Below, one piece after another: positions 36,354 through 50,706 of a stretch of 64,000 nucleotides of DNA. The position numbers and the translations under genes were made by a program. The DNA is from Chimonanthus salicifolius (taxonomy: Eukaryota; Streptophyta; Magnoliopsida; Laurales; Calycanthaceae), in the NCBI GenBank assembly GCA_013350335.1, contig CM023539.1, positions 21,000,448 to 21,064,447 on the forward strand, in the 5' to 3' direction. The notes below the pieces were generated by a model. That model saw only the letters and a program-made list of their open reading frames with translations, was not told the DNA's origin and did no database searches. Numbering within the stretch: position 1 is the first letter of the stretch; every line of letters begins with the position of its first letter.

Positions 36354-39300
36354 TGTAGTGGCCCGAAATTTTTAAATCAATAAATAGGTGGTTATTATTT
36401 ATTTTAATGGTGGAAATGGAAAATTTGATGGAATAAATGGTAAATGGACCAAAATTTGGACAAGGCCCAACTAGGGCCCAATGGATTATGGATTGGATTT
36501 AAGTTTACTTAAAGGGTCAATAGTGGTCAATTGGGCCAAGGATGGTCAAATTGGGCCCAATACCCATTTGGGACCCAATGGGTCAAGATAATGTAAACTC
36601 TAAGATAAATGGGTAAGGATGAGTGTAATTGGGCCATGGGCCCAATGGTGGCCCAAGTAGTGGGAATGGACTTAATGAAATTTGAATCACCTAAGTTGGT
36701 GATGAGTTGACCAAGGTGACATGGTCCAATGGGACCCACCTCCACCTCACCAAATGAGGTGGCATGTGGACCAAGGATTGGTGGGGCCAGCCACCATGGT
36801 TGAATTGGTCAACCATGGGTGGATGTATGAAGGCAATTTAAATAAATGGAATTAAGTAAATGGGAATTAAATTAACTTAATTATTTAATTAATTAAATGT
36901 TTAAGTTATCCAAAAAGGGTGGTCAAATGGTCAAATAAGAAAACCAAACAATCCATTCCAAACATGTAAAAAATGTTGGGACTTGATGGGGGTTGGGGTC
37001 ATAAAGCATAAAGCATGATAAAGATCTTAGGTGGGTGAGTGGGAAGAATTATTGATAAAGTGTATTATAAGCAATAAAAAAAAGGTTGTCTTCATCTCAT
37101 TCTCTACACTTCACTCTCATTTCATTCTCTTTCTCTCTTGCTCTCCCACACCACTGTCCCTCATCTCCAAAAATAGAGAAGAAGAAAACTAAGAAGAGAA
37201 AGAAGAAGGAAACTTAGAAGAGAAGAGAAGAAAAGTCCAAACTTGGGGCCACCTCTTCAAGACCAAAGCTTGAGGTAATTTTTCCATCCCATCCTCTCTC
37301 TCTCTCTCTCTCTCAAGTACACCCCATGGTAGATGTTTGATTTATTTATTAGGGTTTATAAAAATGGAAGCATGGAGAATGATTTAGGGTTTTAAGTTTT
37401 TAAATGATTAAATGTGGGTAATTTTAAAGGGTTTTAAAATGGAAGCCATGGTAAGTGAGGTATGATTTTTAGGGTTTTAAAGAATGGAATACATGGAGGG
37501 TGGTTAATGATTTTAGGGTTTTAAATGAATGAATGTGAGAGAGTTTTAAAGGGATTTACATGAGGAAAAATAAATGGGGAATGCTTTTGAACCCTATGGT
37601 GATGTATGTGTAATGATGATGGGTGTAAAATTATGGAAATTGATGGAGAGTGATTGGTGAACTTAGAGGTATTTGGATCATAGTGATGATGAGGGAAACT
37701 CCACTTTAATTATTAGAATGATTAGTTTGCCTATTAGGTGTATGTGTAAATGCCTAAATGAATTATCATTATGATCATACATGATATGTGATCAATGAAA
37801 TTGAATGAAATAGGTGTGGGGTGATGATGGATGAATAGTTTTTAATATGTGGTTAATGAGATTTATAATTATTATATTGGGGATAAGATTATAGGGTAGA
37901 ACTGGTGTTTGATGTATGGTTTGAATCTAAATGAACGGCTCATGTACTTTGTTGAGAAAATGGTGCTCATATTAGATGAACATGTATCGATGAGGAATAG
38001 AGGGTGTGTACCTACCATACCAAGGGTGGAAAGAGTTGTTGGTGAGGACTTATCCCCTTTCTTTGGTTAAACTTGCTAACTTGGTTGAATTTTCAAATGT
38101 TTGAAGCTTGAAATTAAAATGGATGATTGTTGTAGAAGGTGGAAAAATGTTTTATATGTTAGATATGGTGTAGTGATGATAGCCATGAAAATGGCATATG
38201 GTGCTCATAATAAATACCATCCTACAGCTTTATCTCGTAGGAAGATTATGTAATGAAAATGTGAAGAGACTTGAGGTGGAATTGCATTTCATGTTGAGAC
38301 CTTGGAAATGTATGTATACTAAACATTGGAGTGTGATAGGGTGTTGTATAGCCCATGCAAATTGTGGTGAATTGAGAAATGCATGTAATATCAAGGTAAT
38401 GCCTCTAAGAAGGGTGATATACACGTGAATGAGGTGTGGAATATGTTATGGGAGCGTGAGGGCTCAACCCTTGTTGCTCTAAGATTGTGATTAGGGAATG
38501 GATGAATATTCTTTGTTGGAATGTTTTACCTTGTACTAAATTGCTAAGCCATTGTATGAAAAGTGTGGGTATGATTGTATCTATGTTGAAATTGTTATGT
38601 TTGGAAAAGAGGTAGTGGCAAAACCGTAATTAATGGCCAAATTCAAGAACTCCATGGGAGAGGACCATGGGCTTAGGGGCATTAAATAATAAGTTTATGT
38701 ATGGTTAAATAAAGCCTAGGAGGCTGATTTTTAGACTCATGAAATTAAAATATGTAATGGATTAAATGGGACCCACAAAACCTAAAGAGTGACCGATTTT
38801 TCATATGGACATGGAAATGATTAATGGGCTTAGAAATAGTAAAATGTGGACTGATTATGTGTATGTAATAAGGTATTGGATATCGCAAGCGGTGCGTGAT
38901 CGGCTACCGGATTATCCGACGGAAGCAAGAAAGGACGCTAGTCGGTATTCGATAGGATTCCTACCTTTTTGTAAGCCATGGATTGAGTGATGGTTTCTTT
39001 GAATTAGTTTGGAAATTATGTGGTTTGTTTTAAGATGGGTTTGGATTTAGTATCATGTGATATTTTCCTCTAATTTATTTTGGTAATCATGTGGTTGTTT
39101 TTAAGATGGGTTTTGGATTTTGGTATTATGTGATGGGTTTCCTTTGATTTATTTTGATAATCATGGCATTGTTTTTAAGATGGGTTTTATGACTATGAGT
39201 TACATATATTACATGGCATATGGCATCTACATCTCATGCATGGCATGGAAGGGATATGACAGGGGAAGGATGAAATGAAACCGGAGTCCATGCTCCGTCG

Positions 39301-40261
39301 GGGCGACCAAGAAGAAGCCATGGGGATAGCTTGATAGGCTATAACCGGAGACCATGCTCCGTCGGGACGACCGAGAACCAAACATGGGGATATCTTGATG
39401 TGATTCATCCATCAAGGGGGTACCATAAGGTACAACTGGAATTCATGCTCCATCGGGGCGACCGAGAAATAAGCATGGGAACACCTTGACGAGGCCTTTC
39501 CGTCAAGGGGGATGATTTGTGATTGTTTATATCTGGACGAGGTTTTGCCGTCCAGGGGGATGATTTGGGATATTTATATCTTGATGAGGTTTTGCCGTCA
39601 AAGGGGATATGACAGCATGATGGTATGGATGATGGGTGGGATTCATAACACAGACACCCATGGCATAGCATTCATTTGATGGTTTTTCGTTATAATATTT
39701 ATCTATATGCTTTGTTATCACTAATCCATGTGTTAGCCCTACTCGGAGTCCTACTGGGCGTGTTGTCTAACGTCCTACTTCTACCCTAGCTGATGACGCA
39801 GGAGATGGAGGAGACGAAGGACGAGACGGGAGCCAAGCATAGGAGCTTGGGAAGGCGTGCTAGATAGTTTACTGATGTTTATTTTGGAAAATGTAAATTG
39901 AGTAATTTAGTTTGTCGGAATGTAATAATTTAGCTTACTTACAATGTTTGGATGTTATTTTGGACATTATCAGTTTAAGGTATGTTAGTAATTAAATGAA
40001 TGTATCTTCCCTGTTATCTCAAATTTGTAGGATAGTCTCTATGGTAATTTCCGTACTTAGTTAATATTCCACAAGCTTACGTCTACGTGTGAACTGTTCT
40101 CCGTGGACTTCGTTCCACGCACACGTAGGGTTGGCCAGTTAAGGGCCGGGCTTTAGAAGCTCGAACTTAACTCGCGTCGTGACGTCCGCGCCCTTTGTCA
40201 CTTTTTATTTCAAAAAAAAAAAATAGACTTCGATTTTTGGTGAAAAGGGGCAGGCGTTACA
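36354..40261 (+). mobile_element. Solo LTR S2 (plus), 3.91 kb
   Basis: Starts TGTAGTGGCCCGAAATTT, ends GGCAGGCGTTACA. Target duplication TATTT (36349-36353) / TATTC (40262-40266), one mismatch, implying some age. The insertion splits the chromodomain coding sequence of E1. It contains the CCACCTCA hairpin (36.74 kb), a (CT)n leader near 37.3 kb, CATGCATG (39235), two GGAGTCCATG units and three CTTGACG-type hairpins (39.28-39.61 kb). Confidence 0.9.
39280..39615. repeat. Mixed hairpin array in S2
   Basis: Three GGAGTCCATGCTCC-type units, then CTTGACG...CGTCAAG, CTGGACG...CGTCCAG, CTTGATG...CGTCAAA. The second of these changes both arms at one position (T-A to G-C). Confidence 0.75.
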
Positions 40262-41060
40262 TATTCTAACTGGTTTCTCGACGTTTGTCACGTCGCTTTG
40301 TACTTCTATGTCTTGCACATTCAATACATGGGACGGATCGGGATTGTATTTCCTTAGCATCGACACGTGAAACACATCTTGTAAAGCTGCCAATTGTGAA
40401 GGAAGTGCTATCTGATAAGCCACATCCCCACTCTTCTTATGATGGAAAATGGTCCCACAAATTTTGGTGACAGTTTCCCCTTCTTCCCAAACCTCATGTG
40501 TCCTTTCCGTGGCGAGACTTTTAAGAACACCATGTCCCCCACTTCAAATTCCAGAAACCTTCTTCTTTTGTCAGCATAGCTCTTTTGCCGACTCTGTGCA
40601 GTCAATAAGTGCTGACGTATTAACTGAATTTGTGCTGTAGTCTCTGCGACTAGCTCAGGTCCAATCAATGCAAGCTCACTAGCCTCTGTCCAGCACACTG
40701 GTGATCTACAAGGCCTACCATATAAAGCCTCGAATGGGGGCCATCTGAAGACTTGCTTGATAACTGTTATTATACGAGAATTCTAAACAGCGGCAGATGA
40801 TCCTCCCATCCACCCTTGAAATCTAACATGCATACTCTCAGCATGTCTTCCAAGGTTTGTATCGTCCTCTCTGACTGTCCGTCAGTTTGTGGATGGAATG
40901 CGGTGCTAGTCAGTTGATCTGTCCCCATAGCTGACTGCATGCTTTGCCACACTCTTTCGGTAAACCGGCCATCTCTGTTAGATACTATAGTTCGGGGAAT
41001 GCCATGTAGCCGAATAATTTCCTTGATGTACCACCGACCCAATGTCTCAGATGAATCCGT
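40262..41060 (-). pseudogene. E1 integrase, C-terminal half to chromodomain start
   Basis: Minus strand, continues directly from 57831. It holds the second and third catalytic regions of integrase: IVSNRDGRF, where the usual aspartate of the VSD motif is asparagine, and QTDGQSERT with the catalytic glutamate. After it come the GPY/F-type module (KLSPKFVGPF near 40460) and the chromodomain beginning near 40300. Frameshifts near 40775 and 40715 break the frame. It ends at S2. Confidence 0.85.
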
Positions 41061-42152
41061 TGTAACATCACAATTTCTCAATAATATGAATATTTACGAA
41101 AATGCCACTAGATTGGTGAATTTAATAAATGTGATTGTAAATGAGCAAATGGTGGGGCCCATTGTTCAAATTAAGACCATATGAACATAATATAAGGGTC
41201 AATTTATCATGAGTGGGTAATGAAGATCAAATTGGATCAATATGGTTAATTGGGTCAAAGGACCCAATTGGGACCCAATGGGTCATAATGGACTTGTTTG
41301 ACCATTGAGTGAGCCCAAATTTAATGGGGTTAAGCTGAAATGATTGGAAATTAAAAGGAGCATAAATGGGTAGGCTTGATGCACATATGAAAATCACATG
41401 CAAATGGCAAAAACAACCCATAATTGGGTCATGGCGCCAATTGGGTCAATGAGCCAAATGGGGACCCAATGGGTCGGGTTGACCATGTGGACCATGGTTC
41501 ACCGTGTGGACTCTCAAGTGAGTTCAAATATGAGTCAAATCAGGTGGAGTTGGGATTGAAGTGAGTTGGAATTAAATCAAGTAATGAGTTGACTCAAGTG
41601 CATTAAATGAAATGCATTAATTGATGTGAGTTGGGTGAGTTGAGTTGGAAATCAAAGGGCCCTTGAGTTCAAGTGAGTCAATGGGAGATGAGGAGTTGCC
41701 ATAACCTCAAACATCATCAAGAGAACAAGTTCTACACGTTGGTGTGTTGGAATTAAATGTGTAATGCATGGAAACCAATGAAATGAGATAAAAATCTCAT
41801 GGGAATTGGGAGGGTTTCCATCTCATATGGAAACCCAAGGCCCAACGTTGGGAATGCCAAGGGGTGCTTTGCTTGGCAGCAAGTCACTCCTTGGTTTTGA
41901 GTAAGATTTGATGAGGATTAATGAGAGGTTATGGGGCTGTTTAACAAAAGCAACAAACCCCATCACTTGGCCAAATTTGTCAATTGTAAAACCTTAGAAT
42001 TCTCATCTCTTTCCCTCCCTCAAGAACATATCTCCTTGGCCGAACCAGCTATTGGTGTTTTTCACCATTGATCAAACACCTACTCGGCTAGAGACTAAGG
42101 AAGAAAGAGGGAAGGAAGCAAAGAGCAAAGGCAAGAAGAAAGACTTGGAAAA

Positions 42153-42161
42153 TTGGTAAGT
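42153..42161 (+). promoter_or_regulatory. Splice-donor-like site in E3 5' LTR
   Basis: TTG|GTAAGTAA, at the end of a purine-rich leader (42.09-42.15 kb). The 3' LTR has the same site at 55540. Confidence 0.55.
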
Positions 42162-43820
42162 AATCCATAGAGTTTTTATTGTAAAATGGGTTAAATGGAA
42201 TATGATTTGGCCATGAGATGGCCGAATCTACCAAGGGTTTGGAGTATGTATTTTGATATTTAAAAGATAGCAAACATGGACCATAGGTTTCGGCCACTTT
42301 GGTTGGCCGAACCCCTTGAAATATTATGGTTATGATTGATGGTTTTTGTAAGTTAAAACCATGCAAAATGATGGACTGTTTTGGATGTTTTATTTAGACC
42401 TAAGATGCAAGTTGAAAGGGTGTTCAAATCATGTATTTGGATGTCATGATTTGGCCATGGAATGGCCGAATACATCAAGGGTTTAAACCTTGGATAAAGG
42501 TTGTTTAAAATGGTAAAAATGTATCATTGGGTTCAGCCACCTTGGTTGGTCGAACCCCATGAAATTTATTTGGTTAGGTTGATGGTTTTGAAGTCTACAA
42601 ACCATACAATACTATGGTGATTGTTATATGTTTTAATAAGACACAAATTATATGCTCAAAGGTTTAAAATTATAGGCCATATGGTTCGGCCATACAACAT
42701 GGCCGAACCCCATGAAATGGTACGATATTTTTTTGGTAATTTGTAATGGTTTTTAAGAGATAAAAACCATACAAAATTATGGGGTTTCTATGTGATTTAA
42801 ATGGAGATATGGTTACTATTTTGGGTCAGCCATTGGATGTCTGAACCATGTAGTTATCATGGTTAAAGAGTAGAGCCTAAGTTAAGTACATATGATGGAA
42901 TCATTGAACCAAGGGAACCATTGGGTTCGGCCATGTGTATGGCCGAATCCCGTGGACCATTTTATGGTTTATTTGGAGTGGAAATTATAGATGGATTGTA
43001 GTATGAAAATGGATAGAAATGAAGAACCATTGGGTTCAGCCATATGTATGGCCGAACCCCATGAAGTGACTTTGGAGGATTTAAGCATTTGTGGAACCAA
43101 GAAAATGACGGAAGATTAAGGACTAGTTAATCACATGGATAAATTGGTAACTAGACTTAATTATGAAAGATTAGAAGACCCAAATTGAATTGGTGAGGTT
43201 CGGCCAAGTTGTATGGCCGAACCCAACTAAAGTGGATTAGTTATGGATGTTAGTTTCAATATGGTTTAAGGCCGATGGCAAAACCGTAAATACTAATCAA
43301 ATGATAAAAATGAAAAAAGAAGGATTAAAGGACTTAGAAGAAGGGTCAAACCAATGTGGTATGGTTCGGTCATGTTGTATGGCCGAACCCTACCAAGTTA
43401 TGTTTCAAGGGTAAAGTGTTTAAGGGTTGATCCAATGCAAAGGAAGATTAAATCCTAAGTTGGTGAGGTTTGGTCATGAGTATGGCCGAACCCCACAAGA
43501 TGATTTATGGGATCCAAACTTGATTAGAAATCAAGAAGATTAAGTATTGACTTGCTGTTACATAACAAGGTAGCGGAACGTGAACGGCGTGCGGGTCGTG
43601 ATCGGGTAAAGCTTAATAAGAACGGACACTTGAGCGAAGTTTCCGTAGGTTTCCTACCTACTTGTAACCACTGTTATATTGGTTTTATCATGGTTTTTAT
43701 AAGTTATGTTGTTATTGATATTATGTTTCAAATTGGTTTTGAATGATGAGATATGTATTTACAAATGACATACATATACATTGACATCTCATGCATGGCG
43801 TGGGGTGATGATTATGGATT

Positions 43821-44140
43821 ACCTTGACTTGAGAGTCCCAATGAAAGAACACTGTGATATAACTCAATGATGAGAGTCCTATTCAGAGGAAATGTGGATT
43901 ACTCTGGATTACCTTGTCATGAGAGTTCTAATGAAAGAACACTGTGATATAAGTCAATGATGAGAGTCCTATTCAGAGGAAATGTGGATTACTCTGGATT
44001 ACCTTGTCATGAGAGTCCCAACAAAATAACACTGTGATATAACTCATTGATGAGAGTCCTATTCAGAGGAAATGTGGATTACTCTGGATTAGCTTGTCAT
44101 GAGAGTCCCAAAGAAAGAACATTGTGAAATAACTTGATGG
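43821..44140. repeat. 90-bp tandem array, E3 5' LTR
   Basis: Three full units and a partial one, period exactly 90 bp (starts 43821, 43911, 44001, 44091). Confidence 0.9.
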
Positions 44141-44929
44141 CTGTGTATACTTGTGGTGGGTGGGACTCATTACATTTGCACTTACATACGTAGCATCGAT
44201 TTCAGATGTTTTTGATGATCAAATATTATGATATAAGCATGTTTTTATATACTAACCATGTGGTAGCTGTAACGCCCGCCCCCTTTTCATCGAAATCAGA
44301 GTTTTTTTTTTTAAAAAAATAAAGAGTGACAAAGGGTACGGACGTCACGACGCGAGTTAAATCCGAGCTTCTACAGCCCGGCCCTTAACTGGCCAACCCT
44401 ACATGCGCGTGGAACGAAGTCCACAAGAACGGCTCACACGTAGACGTAAGCTCGCCGAATATAACTTAATGCGGAACATTATAATAGAGACTATCCTACC
44501 AGTTTTAGATAGCAAGGAAGTACGGCGCTTAAATTACTAAAATACCTCTAAATTCATAATTATATCTCAAAATGATAATGTTCAAAATAAAGTCCAAACC
44601 ATAGTAAGAAATCTACATTATTATAGTCCGACGAGCTAAGCTATTCAAAATACATTTCCAAAATAAATCTTAAATAGACTAAGTAGCTTGCTTTCCCAAG
44701 CTCCTACGCTTGGCTCCCGTCATGTCCTCCGTTTCCACCATCTCCTACGACATCAGCTAAGGTGGAAGTAGGGCGTTAGACAACTTGCCCAGTAGGACTC
44801 CGAGCAGGGCTAACACATGGATTAGTGATAACAGGCACATAGGTAATAATATAATGAAAAACCATAAAATGAATGCAATGCCATGGGTGTCTTATGTCAT
44901 GTGTCCCACCCATCATCCATACCATCATG

Positions 44930-45115
44930 ATATCCCCATGTTTACTTCTCGGTCGCCACGACGGAGCATGGACTCCGGTTATAGCATATCAAGCTATCCC
45001 CATGTTTGCTTCTCGGTCGCTCTGACGGAGCATGAACTCTGGCTATAGCATATCAGGCTATGCCCATGTTTGCTTCTCGGTCGCCCCGTCGGAGCATGGA
45101 CTCCGGTTCTTTTAT
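44930..45115. repeat. GGAGCATGGACTCC array in S3
   Basis: Three units equivalent to the S1 61-bp array, inverted because S3 is on the minus strand. Confidence 0.8.
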
Positions 45116-47331
45116 TTTCCCGCCCATGCCATGCATGAGATGTAATTGCGATATGCTATATAGTATTTAAATCATTGTAAAAATAATATGCCATATGCCA
45201 TATAATATATATAAATCATAATCTTAAAACCCATCATAAAACCAATCATATAATTACCAAAATAAATCAAGGAAACCATCATATAACACGTAATCCACGG
45301 CTTACAAAAAGGTAGGAATCCTACCGAATACCGACTTGCGTCCTTTTTCATTTCTGTCCGATAATCCGGTCACTGATACGCGTACTTCTTGCGACGTCCG
45401 ATACCTTATTACATATTTATAATCAGCTCCATGTTTTATCATATCTAAGTCCATTATCCAAGCCTTAGTGGGGTACAGCCATATACCATGGCCGAACCTC
45501 ACTATGTAGTTCTGTGGGTCCCATTTAATCTATCAAATATTTAAATCCCATGAGTCTAAAAACCAGCCACCCTAGGCTTCATTTAACCATACATAAAGTC
45601 ATCTTTAAACACATTCGGGTCCATGATCATCCCCCATGGGGTTCGGCCATATACCATGGCCGAACCCATGGTTCTTTATTTTGGCCAATATTTACGGTTT
45701 TGCCACTACCTCTTTTCCATGACTAATCACTCATTCATCCATGCATAATTAAGTCCATAACTGATCATAAACTTAGATCCCTTAGTGCCTCATTTAATCA
45801 TGCCACAAAACCATTAGAAACAACCCTTTTTCTTAACTTAAACCTCATTAATTAAGACACATACATAACCCCATACTTAGCCCTCACATGGCTCATAAAC
45901 TGGGTCATGGGTTCGGCCCTACACCATGGCCGAACCCATGATGTCTCTTCCCATTTTTTCTTGGACCTAATCACAATATTTAGGTCCACCATAAGTCCTT
46001 CCATGAAGGGTTTAAATCACACTTTTAAACCATCCTCCTCAACTACATTGGAGTCCATTACAACTATCAACATTCCCCCATTGTTTTTCCATCTTTTACC
46101 CCCATCCAATACACATACATCACCATAGGGTTCAAAAGCATTCCCTCCATAAAATCTCTCCATGGTTTTAGTTTTAAAACATTATTTCCACCCCTTTAAA
46201 ACCTTATAAACTATGCTTAAAAATCCATTCAAACCATCAACATTCTTAATCATTCATTCATTTAAAACTTTAAAAATCATTAACCACTTAACATACCCTC
46301 CATTCTCTAAACCCATTAAAATTCTAACACCATCACCATAAGGTTCATGGTCCATCATTCATTCATGCCTTTTAAGGCCACAAAGATCATTCACATCTCC
46401 CATAAATTTCCTCATTTACAATCCCTTTTAAAAATTACCACATTTAATCATTAAACCCTAAAAATCACAATCACCCTTCCATGATCTTAAACCTAAAAAC
46501 CCCATTAAAATTCCTCAATTACCTACCATGGGGTTCGGCCATACTACATGGCCAAACCCTATGGCCTTTGATTCTTTCAAAAATCCTCACTTCCAAAAAA
46601 TCACATACATCCATGCTTAAATAAATTTTTAATACATAATGTCCTTAATGCATCCTTTATTTTCTTAACCTAATTTACCCATTAGGGTTTGTCCATTCCT
46701 CATCCTTTCCTTGGATGGATTTGAGATCCAAGGCCCATGTACATCCAAGAAAAATGGATTCCATGGTCTCTTCTTAACCCTAAAAAAAATTGTAAATTCT
46801 TGTTTAGGAATACTTACAATCCGACGGCTCCTCCGACTTTTCTTTCTCCTCTTGGATTCCTTGGCCTTCTTTCTTCTTCTTCTCCTTTGTTGGTCGGCCA
46901 AGATGTGTTTGATCAAATGAAAAACATCAAAGCTTGGGGCGGCTATGTAATGGCCCAGAATTTGTAAATCAATATATATGTGTTATTATTTTATTTTTAA
47001 TGGTGAAGATTGGAAATCTAATGGAATAGATGGTAAATGGATCAAAATGTGGACAAAGGCCTGACTAGGGCCCAATGGGTTATGGATTGGATTTAAGTTT
47101 ACTTAAAGGGTCAATGGTGGTCAATTGGGCCAAGGATGGTCAAATTGGGCCCAATACCCATTTGGGACCCAATGGATTAAGATGATGTAAGCTTTAAGGT
47201 AAATGGGTAAGATGAAAATGTAATTGGGCCATGGGCCCAATGGTGATCCAATTGGAATGAATTGAATGGGTTCAATTCACCTAAGTCAATTTGAAGTTGA
47301 CCAAGGTAACATGGTCCAATGGGACCTACCT

Positions 47332-47352
47332 CCACCTCATCAAGTGAGGTGG
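47332..47352. repeat. CCACCTCA hairpin in S4
   Basis: CCACCTCA-TCAAG-TGAGGTGG: same stem as S1, S2 and S3 with a different loop. Confidence 0.7.
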
Positions 47353-49862
47353 CGTGTGGACCCAAGGCTTGGTGGGGCTGGCCACCATGGTTGAATTGGT
47401 CAACCATGGGTGTATGAAGGCAAGTTAAGTAAGTGGAATTAAGCTAAATGGGGTTAATTAGCCTAATGATTTAATTAAATAATTAAGTAAGATTATCCAA
47501 AAAGGTGGTCAAAGAGGGGAGACCAAACCACCTTATCCTTAAGCACTAAAAGACGTTGGCTAGTGTGCTTGGACCATAAAGCATGTAAAAGACTTTAGAG
47601 GTTGGTGGGAGAAATTAAAGGTAAGCTTTATCTTAGCCAATCAAAAGGAGATAGGTTTATCTTGTTTTCTCATCTCTTCCATCTAACTCTCATTTCACTC
47701 TCTCCCCATTTTACTCTCTCATTGCCGTCCCACACTAGGAAGAGGAAGAAGAAGAAAAAAATTAAGGAGAAAAGAAGAGAAGGAGAGAAGAAAGAAATGC
47801 AATTTCTTAGTTCATTACTCTAAGATCAAGGTCTATTATCTCCCCTCTCATCATCTTCTCCTCTCTCTCTCTCTCTCTCAAGCAAACCCTACCTTGGCCG
47901 ATCCTAAGTTAGGAGGGTTTCATCATTGATCAAGCATCTTGGCCGACCAAAGATCAAGAGGAAGGAGAAAGGAGGCCAAGGAGTCTGACGGGAGTGGCGG
48001 AAGTCGGAGGAGGCGTCGGATTGTAAGTATTTTCTTAAACAAGAAATTTTGGATTTTTAGGGTTTAAGATTTGGGATTCATTTTGTAAAATTAATGGTGG
48101 CCAAATGATTTTATGCCATGGATTTTAAATCCATCAATTTGAAAGATGGAAAGTGGAGGAAACCCTAATGGATAAATTAGGGTTAGGGAAAGAAAATAAA
48201 ATAAAATAATAAATGGATTAAGGGTTATGTAATTAATGTGTGAATTTTTTAGGGTTTTAAGGAATGAAGGACATTATGTAATTTAGTTAATTAAGCATGG
48301 ATGTGTATGCTTTCAAATCAAGGGCCATAGGGTTCGGCCATGTAGTATGGCCGAACCCCATGGTAAGTGAATTGTATTTGTTAGGGTTTTGTAAAAAAAA
48401 ATGGAATCATGGAGAATGTTTATAATTTTTAGGGTTGTAAATAATTGAATGTGGTGAATTATGTAAAGAGGTTTTAAATGAGAGAATCATAGGAGATAGA
48501 AGATAATTTTAATGACCTCAAAAAGAATGGTTTAGGGTTTTAAGTGCTTAATGATTAAATGTAGGTAATGTATGATTTTTTTTAGGGTTTTAAGGAATGG
48601 AGGTTATGGAAGGTAATTTGGACATTTTTAATGGAATGTTAGGGTTTTGTGAGAATGGAATCCATGAATAAATGTAAATGTGTTATGGTAAAAAAGGGCA
48701 CCCATGGATGATGGATCATGAACCATGGGTTCGGCCATGGTGTATGGCCGAACCCTATGGTGATCAAATGGTGAAATTGTGAAATGATGATGTATGTGAA
48801 GTAATGGAAAAATGAATGGAAAATGATGGTTTGATGAGGGTTGTAAATGGATTTAAATGTGATTAAGGATGGTGATTTAAATGTATAAGTTAAGCCCCTT
48901 CATGGAAGGGCTTATGATGGGTTCAAATGTATAAGTAGGCCAAAGAAGAAAAAGGGAATGAGTGGGTAATGGACTCATTGTAGTTAAATGCATGAAGTAA
49001 ACCCCATGGGAAGATTTGATGAATGGGATACTTTGAACCCATCACCCAATTTTATGAGACAATTGATGGGTTAAGTATGGAACTATATGTGTGTTTAAAT
49101 TAATAAGGATTAGGCTAATTAGATGGTGGAATTTTAGTGATCTTGTGACATGTTGATGAATCATTGATGGATCCAAGATTTTGGATCTATCATGGGTCTA
49201 AGAATGGAGAAATAAAAATGAGTAATTAATTATGTGAAGAAGTAGTGGCAAAATTGTAAATAATGGCCAAATTCAAGAACTCCATGAGAAATGATCATGG
49301 ACATAAGTGCAATTATGGCAACCTTAAGTATGTGATTAACGGATTTAAAAGGTTAAAAACATGGACTAATTATGTGTATGTAATAAGGTATTGGATATCG
49401 CGAGCGGTACGCATGTCGGTAGCCGGATTATCGGACGAAACAGTAAAAGGACGCGAGTCGGTATTCGGTAGGATTCCTACCTTTTTGTAAGCCATGGATT
49501 GAGTGATGGTTTCTTTGAATTAGTTTGGAAATTATATGGTTTGTTTTAAGATGGTTTTTGGATTTAGTATCATGTGATGTTTTCCTCTAATTTATTTTGG
49601 TAATCATGTGGTTGTTTTTAAGATGGGTTTCCTTTGATTTATTTGGTAATCATGTGATTGTTTTAAGAAGGGTTTTATGACTATGATTTACATATATTAC
49701 ATGGTATATGGCATCTACATCTCATGCATAGCATGGGAGGGATATGACAGGGGAAGGATGAAATGAAACTGGAGTCCTTGCTCCGTCGGGGCGACCGATA
49801 AACAGACTTGGGGATATTTTTGATGTGTTTGATTTATCAGGGATGTTGTATGTAATTATGAT

Positions 49863-50234
49863 ACCTTGATGATGGTTTTTCAGTCAAGGGGGATGATTTG
49901 TGATTGTTTATATCTGGACGAGGTTTTGCCGTCCAGGGGAATGATTTGTGATTGTTTATATCTTGATGAGGTTTTGCCGTCAAGGGGAATGATTTGTGAT
50001 TGTTTATATCTGGACGAGGTTTTGCCGTCTAGGGGAATGATTTGTGATTGTTTATATCTTAACGAGGTTTTGCCGTCAAGGGGAATGATTTGTGATTGTT
50101 TATATCTAGACGAGGTTTTGCCGTCCAGGGGAATGATTTGCGATTGTTTATATCTTGACGAGGTTTTGCCATCAAGGGGGATGATTTGTGATTGTTTATA
50201 TCTTGACAAGGTCTTGCCGTCAAGGGGGATATGA
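49863..50234. repeat. 48-bp hairpin array in S4
   Basis: Seven to eight units, period 48 bp. Each has a 7-bp stem around GAGGTTTTGC-like loops. Two stem types tend to alternate, CTGGACG/CGTCCAG and CTTGACG/CGTCAAG. Because 48 is divisible by 3, long frames stay open across the array on both strands; these are by-products and not genes. Confidence 0.9.
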
Positions 50235-50706
50235 CAGCATGATGGTATGGATGATGGGTGGGATTCATAACACAGACACCCATGGCATAGCATTCATTCT
50301 ATGGTTTTTTGTTATGATATTATCTATATGCTTTGTTATCACTAATCCATGTGTTAGCCCTACTCGGAGTCCTACTGGGCGCATTGTCTAACTCCCTACT
50401 TCTACCCTAGCTGATGACGCAGGAGATGGCGCAGCGGAAGGGCGCGAAGGATGCCAAGCGTAGGAGCTTGGGAAAGCGGGCTACTTAGTTTATTTAAATT
50501 TATTTTGGAATATGTAATTGAGTAGCTTAGCTCGTTGGAATGTAATAATTTAAATTACTTACTGTGTTTTGGATTTTATTTTGGACATTATCATTTTGAA
50601 GTAATTCAGTAATTTAAATGATGTAATCTTCCCTGCTATCTACAAATTTGTAGGAAAGACTCTACTTTTAATTCCGTACTCAGTTTAATATCTCTCGAGC
50701 TTACGT

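Noticed and set aside
49863..50234. CRISPR-like regular repeats
   Set aside because: No constant repeat with unique spacers; units are contiguous tandem copies in an LTR of a plant element.
49866..50293. Long open frames with repeated CDCLYLDEVLPSRG-type units on both strands
   Set aside because: They come from a 48-bp tandem array whose length is a multiple of three; no start context or related protein.
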